From PALSA-1003 sp963741315 (GTDB lineage: Bacteria > Pseudomonadota > Gammaproteobacteria > Burkholderiales > Casimicrobiaceae), in the NCBI GenBank assembly GCA_963741315.1, contig CAVUHK010000005.1, positions 434,001 to 498,000 of the forward strand: a stretch of DNA of 64,000 bases, given 5' to 3'. The notes under the pieces are model-generated. The model was not told where the DNA came from. It searched no databases and saw nothing but the letters and a program-made list of their open reading frames with translations. This document shows positions 42,273 through 54,758 of this stretch, piece after piece (position 1 is the stretch's first letter; every line of letters begins with the position of its first letter). The position numbers were made by a program, and so were the translations under genes.

Positions 42273-44186
42273 CTACTGCGCGGACTTCTTCTCCAGATTC
42301 ACCTGGTTGATCTTGACGTCGGCCTTCGCCTTGAGGCTCGCGACGTAGGCATTGAACATCTCGCGGCCGAGCTGCTCGCCCATACGACCGGTGTAACTCG
42401 AGAGCCGCGCCGCGTCGGGTGGCGGCGCTGCGGTGACCTGCTGGACCTTGTAGATCGCGTACCCACCGCCTTCCCCGGTCGCGCCGACGTAGGCAGGCAG
42501 CTTGGCGGGGTCGGCCTGGAATATACGGACCAGCGCGTCCTGCGTGAATCCGGGTTGCGGCTGATTGCGACTCAGTGTTACCGGCTTGGCAAACGAGAGC
42601 GCCACGTCTTTCTTCGCTTCCAGCGCCGCCAGCTTTTCCTTGCCAGCCGCCTGCGCAAGTTCCGTCGCTGCCTTCATCTCCAGGCTGCGGCGGATATCCG
42701 TCTTGACCTCGTCGAATGGTCGCGGCGTCGCCGCCTTGTACTCGACCACGCGCGCCGCGACCAGCGTGTTCGGCGCCACCTCGATGGCCTCGGTGTTGCG
42801 CTTGGCTTGCAGCGAATCCGGACTGAATATCGACTGCGCGAACTTTGGATTGCCCTGACCTAGCGCCTGGATCTGCGCGCGAGTCTGCATCGGCGTCGTC
42901 TGGACCTGCAGATTGAGCGCCTTGGCCACTGGCTGCAGCGAATCGGCCTGCTCGTAGACAAGGTTCTGGAACTGGTCCGCCGACTCGGCGAATTTCTTCG
43001 CCGATTTCTGCCTCTTGAGATCCAGCTCGATCGTCGGCCGGGCCTCTTCGAAGGATTGCGTCTTGCCCGGCTTGATACCCGTGACCTTGATGATGTGCCA
43101 GCCGAAGTCGGTCGCCACCGGACCGACGATCTCGCCCTGCTTGGCGGTGAATACGGCGTCTTCGAAGGGCTTGACCATCGATCCGTCACGCGCGAACGAG
43201 CCCAGGTCGCCGCCTTGGGCGGCCGAGCCCGGGTCCTGCGAATTCTGCTTCGCCAGCTCGGCAAACTGCGCCGGATTCTTCTTGAGCTGCGCCAATAGCG
43301 CGTCGGCCTTGGTCTTGGCCGCGGCCTTGTCCGCCGCGCTCGCGTCGGGCTTCACCGCGATGAGGATGTGGCTTGCCTGGCGTTCCTCGGCCTTGCCGAA
43401 CTGCTTGATGTTGTCGTCGTACAGTTTCCTGACTTCGGCCGGGTCCAGTGGCACCTGGCCGGCGAGCGCGTCGGGCGTGAGCGTCACGTATTCGATCTTC
43501 ACCTGCTCGGGGACCTGGAACAACGCAAGATTGGCGTCGTAGAACGCCTTGACGGCGGCATCGTCGATCTTGACGTCCTTGAGGAAGGCGTCGGGCGCGA
43601 TCACCGCGACCGCGACTTCGCGCTGCTGTTCGAGCAGCGCGAGATAGCGTTCGACGTTGGTCTTGGCGACGATGTTTCCCGCCGAAATCGGTTCCTGCAA
43701 GGGCGCCAGCGTCAGCGCCTGGCGCACGTCGTTGACGAACTGCGCCGAGCTCTTCGGCGGATTCTGAGTCGCGAGCACCTGCTCGTAGCGTTGCTGAGAG
43801 AACTTGCCGTCGACCTGGAACGCGGCGATGTCGCCGATGAACTGGCGCAGCTGGTCGTCAGACACGCGAAACTGGCTGCGTCGCGCCTGATCATCGAGCA
43901 GTCGCTGGCCGATCAGCTGTTCGAGCAGCGAATAGCGGACCTCGGGATTGTCGAGTACCGCCGGATCGTAGTTCCTGCCCAGTTGCTGGCGCATGCGGTC
44001 CTGCTGTTCGCGCAGCGTCACGTCGAAGTCGGCCTGGGTGATCTTGTCGCTGCCGACGCGGGCGACCTCGTTCACGCCGGGACCGCTGCGAAAGTAGTAA
44101 TCCACGCCGAAGAATGCAAACGGCAGGGTGATCAGCGCCAGGATCAGTTGAACGACGCGCTTTCTGCGGTGTACGAAATCGAACAT
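42273..44186 (-). CDS. ppiD: Periplasmic folding chaperone/peptidyl-prolyl isomerase PpiD
   Basis: The 637-residue protein has one N-terminal membrane anchor (about 12-32), a SurA_N-like chaperone domain (about 36-190), and a parvulin domain at about 265-365 (ERQASHILIAVKPDA to FGWHIIKVTG). A long C-terminal region follows. It is held at the Sec translocon, where it aids release of exported proteins. Length and order match E. coli PpiD. It follows the lon-hupB-tRNA segment as in many proteobacteria. Confidence 0.93.
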   Translation of the reverse strand: MFDFVHRRKRVVQLILALITLPFAFFGVDYYFRSGPGVNEVARVGSDKITQADFDVTLREQQDRMRQQLGRNYDPAVLDNPEVRYSLLEQLIGQRLLDDQARRSQFRVSDDQLRQFIGDIAAFQVDGKFSQQRYEQVLATQNPPKSSAQFVNDVRQALTLAPLQEPISAGNIVAKTNVERYLALLEQQREVAVAVIAPDAFLKDVKIDDAAVKAFYDANLALFQVPEQVKIEYVTLTPDALAGQVPLDPAEVRKLYDDNIKQFGKAEERQASHILIAVKPDASAADKAAAKTKADALLAQLKKNPAQFAELAKQNSQDPGSAAQGGDLGSFARDGSMVKPFEDAVFTAKQGEIVGPVATDFGWHIIKVTGIKPGKTQSFEEARPTIELDLKRQKSAKKFAESADQFQNLVYEQADSLQPVAKALNLQVQTTPMQTRAQIQALGQGNPKFAQSIFSPDSLQAKRNTEAIEVAPNTLVAARVVEYKAATPRPFDEVKTDIRRSLEMKAATELAQAAGKEKLAALEAKKDVALSFAKPVTLSRNQPQPGFTQDALVRIFQADPAKLPAYVGATGEGGGYAIYKVQQVTAAPPPDAARLSSYTGRMGEQLGREMFNAYVASLKAKADVKINQVNLEKKSAQ

Positions 44187-44267
44187 GGCAGGCGTGGTCT
44201 AAAAGGTCGGTTCGGGTCGCGGTGGCGGGCTACGTTGACTCGCGCCGGGACCTGTTGCAGCGGTTGT

Positions 44268-44293
44268 AAAAAAGGGCGAACTTGCGTTCGCCC
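44268..44293 (-). terminator. Intrinsic terminator after tRNA-Asp
   Basis: On the minus strand GGGCGAA and TTCGCCC pair across a 6-base loop and are followed by six T residues. It lies 12 bases past the tRNA-Asp 3' end and ends the tRNA transcript before ppiD. Confidence 0.85.
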
Positions 44294-44305
44294 TCGCGTC
44301 GATGT

Positions 44306-44382
44306 TGGCGGAGTGGACGGGACTCGAACCCGCGACCCCCGGCGTGACAGGCCGGTATTCTAACCAACTGAACTACCACTCC
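44306..44382 (-). tRNA. tRNA-Asp (GTC)
   Basis: The 77-base sequence folds as a cloverleaf with acceptor GGAGTGG/CCACTCC, discriminator G and an encoded CCA. The anticodon stem-loop reads CCTGTCACG, giving anticodon GTC for Asp. The T arm has GGTTCGAGTCC. It lies 42 bases downstream of tRNA-Val on the same strand. Confidence 0.97.
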
Positions 44383-44424
44383 GGGAATTCGAAGGCAGCG
44401 TCTGGTTCGCGATAGTCAGTGTGG

Positions 44425-44500
44425 TGGTGGGTGCTGAGAGGCTCGAACTCCCGACATTCGCCTTGTAAGGGCGACGCTCTACCAACTGAGCTAAGCACCC
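44425..44500 (-). tRNA. tRNA-Val (TAC)
   Basis: The 76-base sequence has acceptor GGGTGCT/AGCACCC, discriminator A and an encoded CCA. The D arm is AGCTCAGTTGGTAGAGC, the anticodon loop is CTTACAA (TAC, Val) and the T arm is GTTCGAGCC. It is the first of a Val-Asp pair. Confidence 0.97.
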
Positions 44501-44510
44501 TTATCCATCT

Positions 44511-44549
44511 TCGATCGCGCCCTGCGTTGCAGAGCCTGCGCGCGATCGA
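44511..44549 (-). terminator. Long inverted repeat after hupB, possible terminator
   Basis: A perfect 10-base arm (44511-44520, TCGATCGCGC) pairs with 44540-44549 across a 19-base spacer. It lies between the hupB stop and tRNA-Val. There is no T-run, so termination would need Rho, or the hairpin may serve to process the 5' end of the tRNA precursor. Confidence 0.45.
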
Positions 44550-44572
44550 TGCCAGCCGCGAAACTCAACTCG

Positions 44573-44845
44573 CTAGTTTACCGAATCCTTGAGTTCTTTG
44601 CCAGCCCGGAATTTCGGGACCTTGGCGGCCTTGATCTTGATGGTCGCGCCGGTGCGTGGATTTCGACCCTGGCGCGCGGTGCGCTTGCCGACGTAGAACG
44701 AACCGAAGCCGACCAGCGTCACGATATCGCCCTTCTTCAGCGAGCCCTTGATCGAGTTGACGGTGGCGTCCAGCGCGCGGCCGGCGGCCGCCTTGGAAAT
44801 GTCTGCATGCTTGGCGATCGCGTCGATCAGTTCCGACTTGTTCAC
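44573..44845 (-). CDS. hupB: DNA-binding protein HU-beta
   Basis: The 90-residue protein has NKSELIDAIAKHADISKAAA, VGFGSFYVGKRTARQGRNP and GATIKIKAAKVPKFRAGKEL. This is full family length with the proline-tipped arm region. The start is GTG at 44845 with AAGGGGA upstream. HU bends and compacts DNA. A good promoter lies 67 bases upstream, and lon precedes it. Confidence 0.97.
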   Translation of the reverse strand: MNKSELIDAIAKHADISKAAAGRALDATVNSIKGSLKKGDIVTLVGFGSFYVGKRTARQGRNPRTGATIKIKAAKVPKFRAGKELKDSVN

Positions 44846-44911
44846 GGGTGTCCCCTTTCGATGCTTGATGGAGAATTGGGATGTGCGCGCGACGCCCGAC
44901 TCCGAGCGTGC

Positions 44912-44941
44912 TTTATAGCAATCGCGAATTCCCCGTGTCAA
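44912..44941 (-). promoter_or_regulatory. hupB: hupB sigma-70 promoter
   Basis: On the minus strand a perfect TTGACA (44936-44941) and TATAAA (44912-44917) are 18 bases apart. This is among the closest matches to the sigma-70 consensus in the window, fitting the abundance of HU. The start point would be near 44905, giving a leader of about 60 bases. Confidence 0.75.
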
Positions 44942-44965
44942 GCGCCATGGCGCGCGTTGCGAACG

Positions 44966-44989
44966 GTGACGCGGCGCACGCCGCGTCAC
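44966..44989 (-). terminator. Perfect hairpin between lon and hupB, probable lon terminator
   Basis: GTGACGCGGC and GCCGCGTCAC form a perfect 10-base stem with a 4-base loop, 64 bases past the lon stop and just upstream of the hupB promoter. No T-run follows. The stem is strong enough for a Rho-assisted or bidirectional stop or for blocking exonucleases. Confidence 0.55.
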
Positions 44990-45052
44990 TGCGAGGGAAT
45001 CAACAATGCAATTACAAGGCGATCAACGCCCGTGGCGCACCGGCCATCGTCA

Positions 45053-47491
<2,439 letters not shown>

Positions 47492-47531
47492 AAAGCGTGA
47501 GGATCCTGGATGATGGAACGGTAACGGTTAG

Positions 47532-47558
47532 ATGGGGCCCGCGGAGGACAGGTTCAAG
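47532..47558 (-). promoter_or_regulatory. lon: Heat-shock (sigma-32 type) promoter of lon
   Basis: On the minus strand CTTGAA (47553-47558) and CCCCAT (47532-47537), followed by CT, are separated by 15 bases. This matches the RpoH consensus CTTGAA-N13-17-CCCCAT. The predicted start near 47525 gives a leader of about 33 bases. It fits the known heat induction of lon in proteobacteria. Confidence 0.75.
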
Positions 47559-47696
47559 CCAGGGGCCCCGGCAGGCCGGGCAGAAGTGCCGCTCGGCCGG
47601 AGGCAATTGACCCACATGGTTGCAGGGGTATCGCCCAAGGCACCGGTAGGGATCCGCGAGGCACCCGCCTCCGGGATGGCAAAACGATTCGAAGTT

Positions 47697-48965
<1,269 letters not shown>

Positions 48966-49012
48966 TTAACCGCCTTCGTGCCTCGCTCGCTAAGGCACGA
49001 GGCGTCTACACT

Positions 49013-49639
49013 TTACCCGGGCTCAGCCCTGCTCTGCAAGATTTTGTCCACGATCCCGTAGCTAACGGCCTCATCCGCCGTAAGAAAGCGGTCGCGGTCG
49101 TGGTCCAGCTCGACCTGCTCGATGCTTCGCCCGGTCAACTTGGACATAAGCACCAAAAAGCGGCGTTTCAGGTCGATGGCGAACTGGGCGTGGCGCTCGA
49201 TGTCGGAAACCTGGCCCTGGAAGCCGCCCGAGGGCTGGTGGATCATGACCGTCGAGTTGGGCAGCGCGAAGCGCTTGCCCTTGGCTCCCGCGGCCAGCAG
49301 GAACGCACCCATGCTTGCCGCCATGCCCACGCAGAGAGTGGACACGTCCGGCTTGATGAACTGCATGGTGTCGAAAATCGCCATGCCCGCCGACACCGAT
49401 CCACCCGGCGAATTGATGTAGAAGTTGATGTCCTTGTCGGGATTCTCCGATTCCAGGAACAACATCTGCGCGACGATCACGTTGGCGGTGACGTCGTCGA
49501 CCGGCCCGACCAGGAAAATGACGCGCTCCTTGAGCAGCCGCGAATAGATATCGTAGGCGCGCTCGCCCCGACCGCTTTGCTCGATCACCATCGGGATCAA
49601 GCCCAGTCCGGTGGGTTCCTGCCTGCTGCCTTGGTTCAT
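49013..49639 (-). CDS. clpP: ATP-dependent Clp protease proteolytic subunit ClpP
   Basis: The 208-residue serine protease has the catalytic Ser in GMAASMGAFLLAAGAKGKR, His in MIHQPSGGFQGQ and Asp in the DHDRDRFLTADEA region. NQGSRQEPTGLGLIPMVIEQ is a short N-terminal propeptide-like leader. It forms the 14-mer chamber served by ClpX. It is 35 bases after tig. Confidence 0.98.
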   Translation of the reverse strand: MNQGSRQEPTGLGLIPMVIEQSGRGERAYDIYSRLLKERVIFLVGPVDDVTANVIVAQMLFLESENPDKDINFYINSPGGSVSAGMAIFDTMQFIKPDVSTLCVGMAASMGAFLLAAGAKGKRFALPNSTVMIHQPSGGFQGQVSDIERHAQFAIDLKRRFLVLMSKLTGRSIEQVELDHDRDRFLTADEAVSYGIVDKILQSRAEPG

Positions 49640-49674
49640 GTTCTGCCTTTCGTGTTACTGCCTGCGCTTCGGTA

Positions 49675-50994
49675 CTAGGCCGCAGCCTGACCCGTCGAGG
49701 GCTCCATCAGCTCCGCAAAGCTCGTCGGCCGATCCACCACCTGCGCCTTGGTGAGCGCCCAGTCGACGACATTGGCTTCCACCGCGGCCATTTCGAATTC
49801 GGTCAGGCGGTCGGCCTGTTCGTAGTGCCACCGGATCACCGCCTCCGGCTGTTCATAACTTTGTGCGGCTTCGGCCACCAGCGCGCGCACCTGCTCGGGC
49901 CGCGCCTGCAGCTGATGCGTGCGCACCAGTTCGTTCAGGATCAGTCCCAGCGTGACCCGGTCCTGCGCCTGCGGCCGGAAAGTCTCCGGCGACAGATCCA
50001 CATCCTCGGGCTTGATGCCGCGGGTCTTGAGCTCTGCCGCCGCGCGCGACGCCAGGGTCCGGGCTTCCTGCTCGACAAGAGACTTGGGGGCGGGAACCGA
50101 CACATTCAACAGCAGTGCCTTCATCACCTGGTCCTTGACCGCCGCTTCGATCTTGCGCTTGAGCTCCAGCGAAAGGTTGGCGTGGACCTCGGCGCGCAGA
50201 TCGTCGACTTTGCCACTGGCAACGCCGAAAGCCTTGACGAACTCGCTGTCGAGCTCGGGCAACTTGGGCTCAGCGAGCGAGTGCAACGCGATGGTGAACT
50301 CGGCGGTCTTCCCGGCGACTTCCTTGCCATGGTAGTCGGCGGGGAAAACCAGCGGAAAGTTGCGGGTTTCGCCGGCGCTCATACCGTTCAGGGCTGCGTC
50401 GAACTCGGGCAGCATCCGGCCTTCGCCGAGGGTCACCGCGTAGTCCTTGGCCTGGCCGCCGGGAAACTCAACGCCATCGATCCGCCCGCTGAAGTCCACG
50501 GTGGCGCGATCACCCTGCTGCGCCGGACGCGTGACCGCGTCGTAGCGCACGCGCTGCTTGCGCAGGATCTCCAGCGTTCGATCGACATCGTCAGTCCCTA
50601 CCGCTGCCACCGGCCGCTCGACTTTCATGGTCGAGAGCTCGCCCAGCGTGACCTCGGGATAGATCTCGAAGAGTGCCGAGAACTCGAATTGGTCGGTCGC
50701 TTTCGCGTCCCGCGGTTCGATGCGCGGCGTGCCGGCGACGCGCAGGTTCTGCTCGCGGATCGCGTCGTTGAAACTGGTTTGCACGGTGTCCGAGATCACG
50801 TCCGAGCGCACTTGCGGCCCGTATTGCTGCGCGATCATCTTCAGCGGCACCTTGCCCGGGCGAAAGCCGTGGATCTTCGCCGTTTTGGCCAGCCGCTCCA
50901 GGCGCTTCTGCACCTCGCCTTCGACCTGCTCGAGCGGCACCGCGATGTTCAGCCGGCGCTCCAACTGGCCCAGCGTTTCCAGAGTTGTTTGCAT
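49675..50994 (-). CDS. tig: Trigger factor
   Basis: The 439-residue protein has the ribosome-binding GFRPGKVPLKMIAQQYG near residue 46, the FKBP-type PPIase domain (RATVDFSGRIDGVEFPGGQA at about 163-182) and the C-terminal chaperone arms. It binds nascent chains at the ribosome exit and isomerizes prolines. The ATG at 50994 (MQTTLETLG) is the family start, although the frame stays open far upstream through tRNA-Leu. Confidence 0.96.
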   Translation of the reverse strand: MQTTLETLGQLERRLNIAVPLEQVEGEVQKRLERLAKTAKIHGFRPGKVPLKMIAQQYGPQVRSDVISDTVQTSFNDAIREQNLRVAGTPRIEPRDAKATDQFEFSALFEIYPEVTLGELSTMKVERPVAAVGTDDVDRTLEILRKQRVRYDAVTRPAQQGDRATVDFSGRIDGVEFPGGQAKDYAVTLGEGRMLPEFDAALNGMSAGETRNFPLVFPADYHGKEVAGKTAEFTIALHSLAEPKLPELDSEFVKAFGVASGKVDDLRAEVHANLSLELKRKIEAAVKDQVMKALLLNVSVPAPKSLVEQEARTLASRAAAELKTRGIKPEDVDLSPETFRPQAQDRVTLGLILNELVRTHQLQARPEQVRALVAEAAQSYEQPEAVIRWHYEQADRLTEFEMAAVEANVVDWALTKAQVVDRPTSFAELMEPSTGQAAA

Positions 50995-51023
50995 ACCCGA
51001 TGATTCCTTGCTAGATTCTTTGG

Positions 51024-51113
<90 letters not shown>

Positions 51114-51129
51114 TATTGCGAAACACGTA

Positions 51130-51135
51130 AGTATA
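51130..51135 (-). promoter_or_regulatory. Candidate -10 box of tRNA-Leu
   Basis: TATACT on the minus strand lies 22 bases before the tRNA 5' end, suiting a start point near 51123. A -35 element at standard spacing is not clear. The CGC-rich stretch between -10 and the tRNA would act as the discriminator. Confidence 0.4.
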
Positions 51136-51200
51136 GCGGAAGCGACCCCTCCGCGTCACGCAAAGGCCGTGCGCCCTCGCCCGCTCAAGACTCGATTCCG

Positions 51201-52010
51201 GTGCCGGTCGATCACTACGAGAATTTCCCCGTCGCGTCGTGGCTTGCGCCGGCGCGGCTACGTCCGGCCATCGTGGCGATCTATTGGTTCGCGCGCGGCG
51301 CCGACGACATCGCCGACGAGGGCGACGCCGCGCCCGCCGAGCGTCTCGCCGGGCTCGACCATTATTCCGCCATGCTCGATCGCATCGAGGCCGGACTGCG
51401 GCCCGCCGAGAAGCCGTTCGCCGCGCTGGCCACGGCGATCCACGCGCACCAGCTGCCGCTTGCGCCACTGCGCTCGCTGCTTTCGGCGTTTCGCCAGGAT
51501 GTGCAGAAGACCCGCTACGCCGACTTCGACGAGGTGCTGGACTACTGCTCGCGTTCAGCCAACCCGATCGGCCGCCTGCTGCTGCATCTCTACGGCGTCG
51601 ATACCGACGCCGCACGGCGCCAGGCCGATGCCATCTGTACCGGGCTGCAGCTTGCCAATTTCTGGCAGGACATCGCGGTCGACTGGGCCAAGCAGCGCGT
51701 CTACCTGCCCGCGGCGGATCTGATGCGCTTCGGCGTGACCGAGTCCCAGATCGCCGCCGGCACGTGCGATGCACGCTGGACCGCGTTGCTTGCGTATGAA
51801 ACGCAGCGCACGCGCGCGCTGCTCGAATCCGGGAGGCCACTGACAGCCGCATTCCCGCTGCGCGCGCGCCTCGAGCTGAAGATGGTGATCGCCGGTGGCC
51901 TGCGCGTCCTGCAGGCAATCGACGCGGCGCGCGGCGATGTCTTTCGGCACCGGCCGGTGCTGAACCGACGCGACTGGGCGGCGATTTCGGTGGCCGCACT
52001 CCGCCACTAG
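51201..52010 (+). CDS. hpnC: Squalene synthase HpnC (hydroxysqualene synthase-type)
   Basis: The 269-residue trans-isoprenyl-diphosphate synthase-like protein starts VPVDHYENFPVASWL (GTG at 51201). It has the two Asp-rich motifs ARGADDIADEGD and ANFWQDIAVDWAKQRVYLP, and the NPIGRLLLHLYG segment. HpnC converts presqualene diphosphate to hydroxysqualene. HpnD and HpnE follow within 2 bases each, the standard hpnCDE route from farnesyl diphosphate to squalene. Confidence 0.92.
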   Translation: MPVDHYENFPVASWLAPARLRPAIVAIYWFARGADDIADEGDAAPAERLAGLDHYSAMLDRIEAGLRPAEKPFAALATAIHAHQLPLAPLRSLLSAFRQDVQKTRYADFDEVLDYCSRSANPIGRLLLHLYGVDTDAARRQADAICTGLQLANFWQDIAVDWAKQRVYLPAADLMRFGVTESQIAAGTCDARWTALLAYETQRTRALLESGRPLTAAFPLRARLELKMVIAGGLRVLQAIDAARGDVFRHRPVLNRRDWAAISVAALRH

Positions 52011-52011
52011 C

Positions 52012-52845
52012 ATGGATCCCTTCGACTACTGCCAGTCCAAGGCCGCGAGTAGCGGCTCGAGCTTCACCTACAGTTTCCGGTTCCTCCCGGAAGCGCGCCG
52101 CCGGGGCATGACAGTGCTCTACGCCTATTGTCGCGAGGTCGACGACGTCGTCGACGAGGTCACCGATCCGGCGGTGGCGCGGATGAAGCTCGCGTGGTGG
52201 CGCAAGGAAATCGCCGCGGTGTTCCACGGCACACCGCAGCATCCGGTGGCGCTCGCGCTCAAGCCGGTGGTCGCCGAATTCGGACTCGCGCGCGCGCACT
52301 TCGACACCATCATCGACGGCATGGCCATGGATCTCGAGCAGAGCCGCTACCTCGACTACGCGACGTTGGAGCGCTATTGCCACCGCGTCGCGGGTGTCGT
52401 CGGCCTGCTATCGGCGGATATCTTCGGCTACGAGGACCCCGCAACGCGCACCTACGCCAACGATCTTGGCATCGCGTTCCAGCTGACCAACATCATCCGC
52501 GACGTCGGAGAGGACGCGCGGCGCGGGCGAATCTACTTGCCTCAGGACGAACTGCAGCGCTTTGCCGTGAACGCCGCCGACATCCTCGGCAACCGGACGA
52601 CGCCGGCGTTCAAGCGTCTCATGGCGTTCCAGGTAGCGCGCGCTCGCGCCACGTACGACCGCGCGCTCGCCGCGCTGCCGCGCCGCGACCGGCGCGCGCA
52701 GCGTCCGGGTTTGATGATGGCGGCGATCTATCGCGCGCTACTCGACCGGATCGAGCGCGAAGATTTTCAGGTGCTCGAGCGCAGGATCAGCCTGACACCA
52801 CTGCACAAGGCGTGGCTGGCATGGCGGACCTCATGGTCGTACTGA
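52012..52845 (+). CDS. hpnD: Presqualene diphosphate synthase HpnD
   Basis: The 277-residue protein has FRFLPEARRRGMTVLYAYCR, the first Asp-rich motif REVDDVVDEV and the second TNIIRDVGEDARRGRIYLP. HpnD joins two farnesyl diphosphates. It starts one base after the hpnC stop. Together with HpnC and HpnE it replaces a eukaryotic-type squalene synthase. Confidence 0.95.
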   Translation: MDPFDYCQSKAASSGSSFTYSFRFLPEARRRGMTVLYAYCREVDDVVDEVTDPAVARMKLAWWRKEIAAVFHGTPQHPVALALKPVVAEFGLARAHFDTIIDGMAMDLEQSRYLDYATLERYCHRVAGVVGLLSADIFGYEDPATRTYANDLGIAFQLTNIIRDVGEDARRGRIYLPQDELQRFAVNAADILGNRTTPAFKRLMAFQVARARATYDRALAALPRRDRRAQRPGLMMAAIYRALLDRIEREDFQVLERRISLTPLHKAWLAWRTSWSY

Positions 52846-52846
52846 A

Positions 52847-54208
52847 TTGAGCGCGACGCCCGGTCCCGGACGCGCGTACCGGAGCACGCAGCGCGCTGGG
52901 AGTGCCGGCGATACCATCGCCGTCGTCGGCGGCGGCTATGCAGGCTTCGCCGCAGCGGTGACGCTGGCGGCAGCGCGCCGGCGAGTGGTCGTCTTCGAGG
53001 CGGCGCGCACGCTGGGCGGGCGTGCGCGGCGGGTGGACGCATGCGGCACGCCGGTCGACAATGGCGCGCATATCCTGCTCGGCGCATATCGACAGACGCT
53101 TTCGCTGGTTCGAGAAGTGCACGGCCACGGCGCGGAACACGAATTGCTGGATCGGCGGCGGCTGGTGCTCGAACAGCCCGGCGTTTTTCGCCTGCGCACG
53201 CCGGGATTGCCTGCACCGTGGCACCTGGCCGCCGGACTGCTGACCATGCGTGGGGTGTCGCCAGGCGACAGGCTGCGCACCGTTGGATTCGTGCGCCATC
53301 TGCAGCGCAGCGGCTTCGCCTGCGCGCCGCATCTGACCGTCGCCGCGCTGCTCGATGGACAACCGGCCGCGCCCGTTGCGATGCTCTGGGAGCCGCTCTG
53401 CCTCGCCGCGCTCAACACGCCGATCGCGACAGCGTCCGCGCAGGTCTTCCTCAACGTGCTGCGGTTTTCATTCGCCGGCAACGCACGCGACTCCGACCTG
53501 CTGCTGCCACGGGTCGACCTGTCTACGCTGTTCCCCGATCCCGCCGCCGCGTTCGTGACGGATCGCGGCGGCGAAATTCGCGTGGGCGCGACCGTCGCCG
53601 CGGTCTCCAGCGACGACGGCGGCGTTGCCATCACCACGGGTTATGCGCCGGAACGCTTCGCCGCGGCGGTCGTCGCTGTTGGTCCCCATCAGCTCGCGCG
53701 GCTGTTCGCTCCACCTTCGATCACCGACGCCGCGGCGCGCGCGCTCTCGCTCATCAGCGCGTTCGCCTACGAGCCCATCACCACCGTGTACCTCAATTAC
53801 CCGCGGTCGCTCGAACTGGCGCTGCCGATGCTAAAACTCGACGGCGCGCCCGGGCAATGGGTATTCGACCGCGGCGCGCTCGACGGACCGGCGGGCCTTG
53901 CTTCGGTCGTCATCAGCACCGAGGGCGCGCATCCCAGGATCGCGCACGCCGTGCTGGCGCAGGCGGTCGACGCCCAGCTGCGTCGGGTCTGGCCGCAATT
54001 GCCCGCACCCCTGTGGACGCAAGTCATCGCGGAACGGCGCGCGACCTACGCCTGCACGGCGGGGCTGCAACACCCGGCAGCGACAGCGATCGGCCCGCAT
54101 TTGTACCTGGCGGGCGACTACACCGACGCGGAATTGCCGGCGACGCTGGAGGCGGCCACCCGCAGCGGCGTCGCGGCCGCGCGCCTGTTGCTTGCAGAGC
54201 AGGCTTGA
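52847..54208 (+). CDS. hpnE: Hydroxysqualene dehydroxylase HpnE
   Basis: The 453-residue flavoprotein of the amine-oxidase/phytoene-desaturase family has the dinucleotide motif VVGGGYAGFAAAVTLA near residue 25, ARTLGGRARR and a C-terminal FAD motif YLAGDYTDAELPATLEAAT. It reduces hydroxysqualene to squalene. The likely start is TTG at 52847, one base past the hpnD stop; the first roughly 20 residues are not conserved, so a later start is possible. No squalene-hopene cyclase lies in the window. Confidence 0.92.
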   Translation: MSATPGPGRAYRSTQRAGSAGDTIAVVGGGYAGFAAAVTLAAARRRVVVFEAARTLGGRARRVDACGTPVDNGAHILLGAYRQTLSLVREVHGHGAEHELLDRRRLVLEQPGVFRLRTPGLPAPWHLAAGLLTMRGVSPGDRLRTVGFVRHLQRSGFACAPHLTVAALLDGQPAAPVAMLWEPLCLAALNTPIATASAQVFLNVLRFSFAGNARDSDLLLPRVDLSTLFPDPAAAFVTDRGGEIRVGATVAAVSSDDGGVAITTGYAPERFAAAVVAVGPHQLARLFAPPSITDAAARALSLISAFAYEPITTVYLNYPRSLELALPMLKLDGAPGQWVFDRGALDGPAGLASVVISTEGAHPRIAHAVLAQAVDAQLRRVWPQLPAPLWTQVIAERRATYACTAGLQHPAATAIGPHLYLAGDYTDAELPATLEAATRSGVAAARLLLAEQA

Positions 54209-54220
54209 GTTCCCCCGCCG

Positions 54221-54745
54221 TCAGGTCGCGGGAACTCGCCCACCCTGCCCCAGCGGTCGCTGCATCATCACGACATCGAGCCAGCGACCGAACTTCCAGC
54301 CGACGTCGGGCAACACGCCGATGGGCGCGAAGCCTGCCCCGGCGTGCAGTCGTATCGATGCAACATTGCCGCTGTCGCCGATGATCGCGACCATTTGGCG
54401 TGCGCCGGCGCGCTCGCAGTCCGCAAGCAGAGCGGCCAGGAGCGCGCGACCGATGCCCTGGCCGACGCACTCGCGGCGCAGGTAGATCGAATCTTCCACG
54501 GTATAGCGATACGCAGGCCGCGGGCGGTACGCGCCGGCGTAGGCATAGCCCGCGACCTTGTCGCCAAGCAGCGCGACGATGTAAGGCAAGCCGCTTTCGG
54601 TGACCTCTCGCCAGCGGCGAAGCATCTCCCGCAGGTCGGGTGGTTCAATCTCGAATGTGGCGGTGCCGATGCTCACGTGCTCGCCATAGATCGTCGTGAT
54701 CGCGGCGAAATCTTCAAGCGTGGCCGCGCGCAGCGTCGGCACCAT
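54221..54745 (-). CDS. GNAT acetyltransferase of the phosphinothricin/methionine-sulfone type
   Basis: The 174-residue protein has LRAATLEDFAAITTIYGEHV at the start, AGYAYAGAYRPRPAYRYTVEDSIY and the acetyl-CoA motif GQGIGRALLAALL, ending with GWKFGRWLDVVMMQ. This pattern is that of PAT/Bar and YncA (MnaT) enzymes, which acetylate phosphinothricin, methionine sulfoximine or similar amino acids. The ATG at 54745 begins MVPTLRAAT. It converges on hpnE. Confidence 0.85.
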   Translation of the reverse strand: MVPTLRAATLEDFAAITTIYGEHVSIGTATFEIEPPDLREMLRRWREVTESGLPYIVALLGDKVAGYAYAGAYRPRPAYRYTVEDSIYLRRECVGQGIGRALLAALLADCERAGARQMVAIIGDSGNVASIRLHAGAGFAPIGVLPDVGWKFGRWLDVVMMQRPLGQGGRVPAT

Positions 54746-54758
54746 GTTTCGCTCCACG

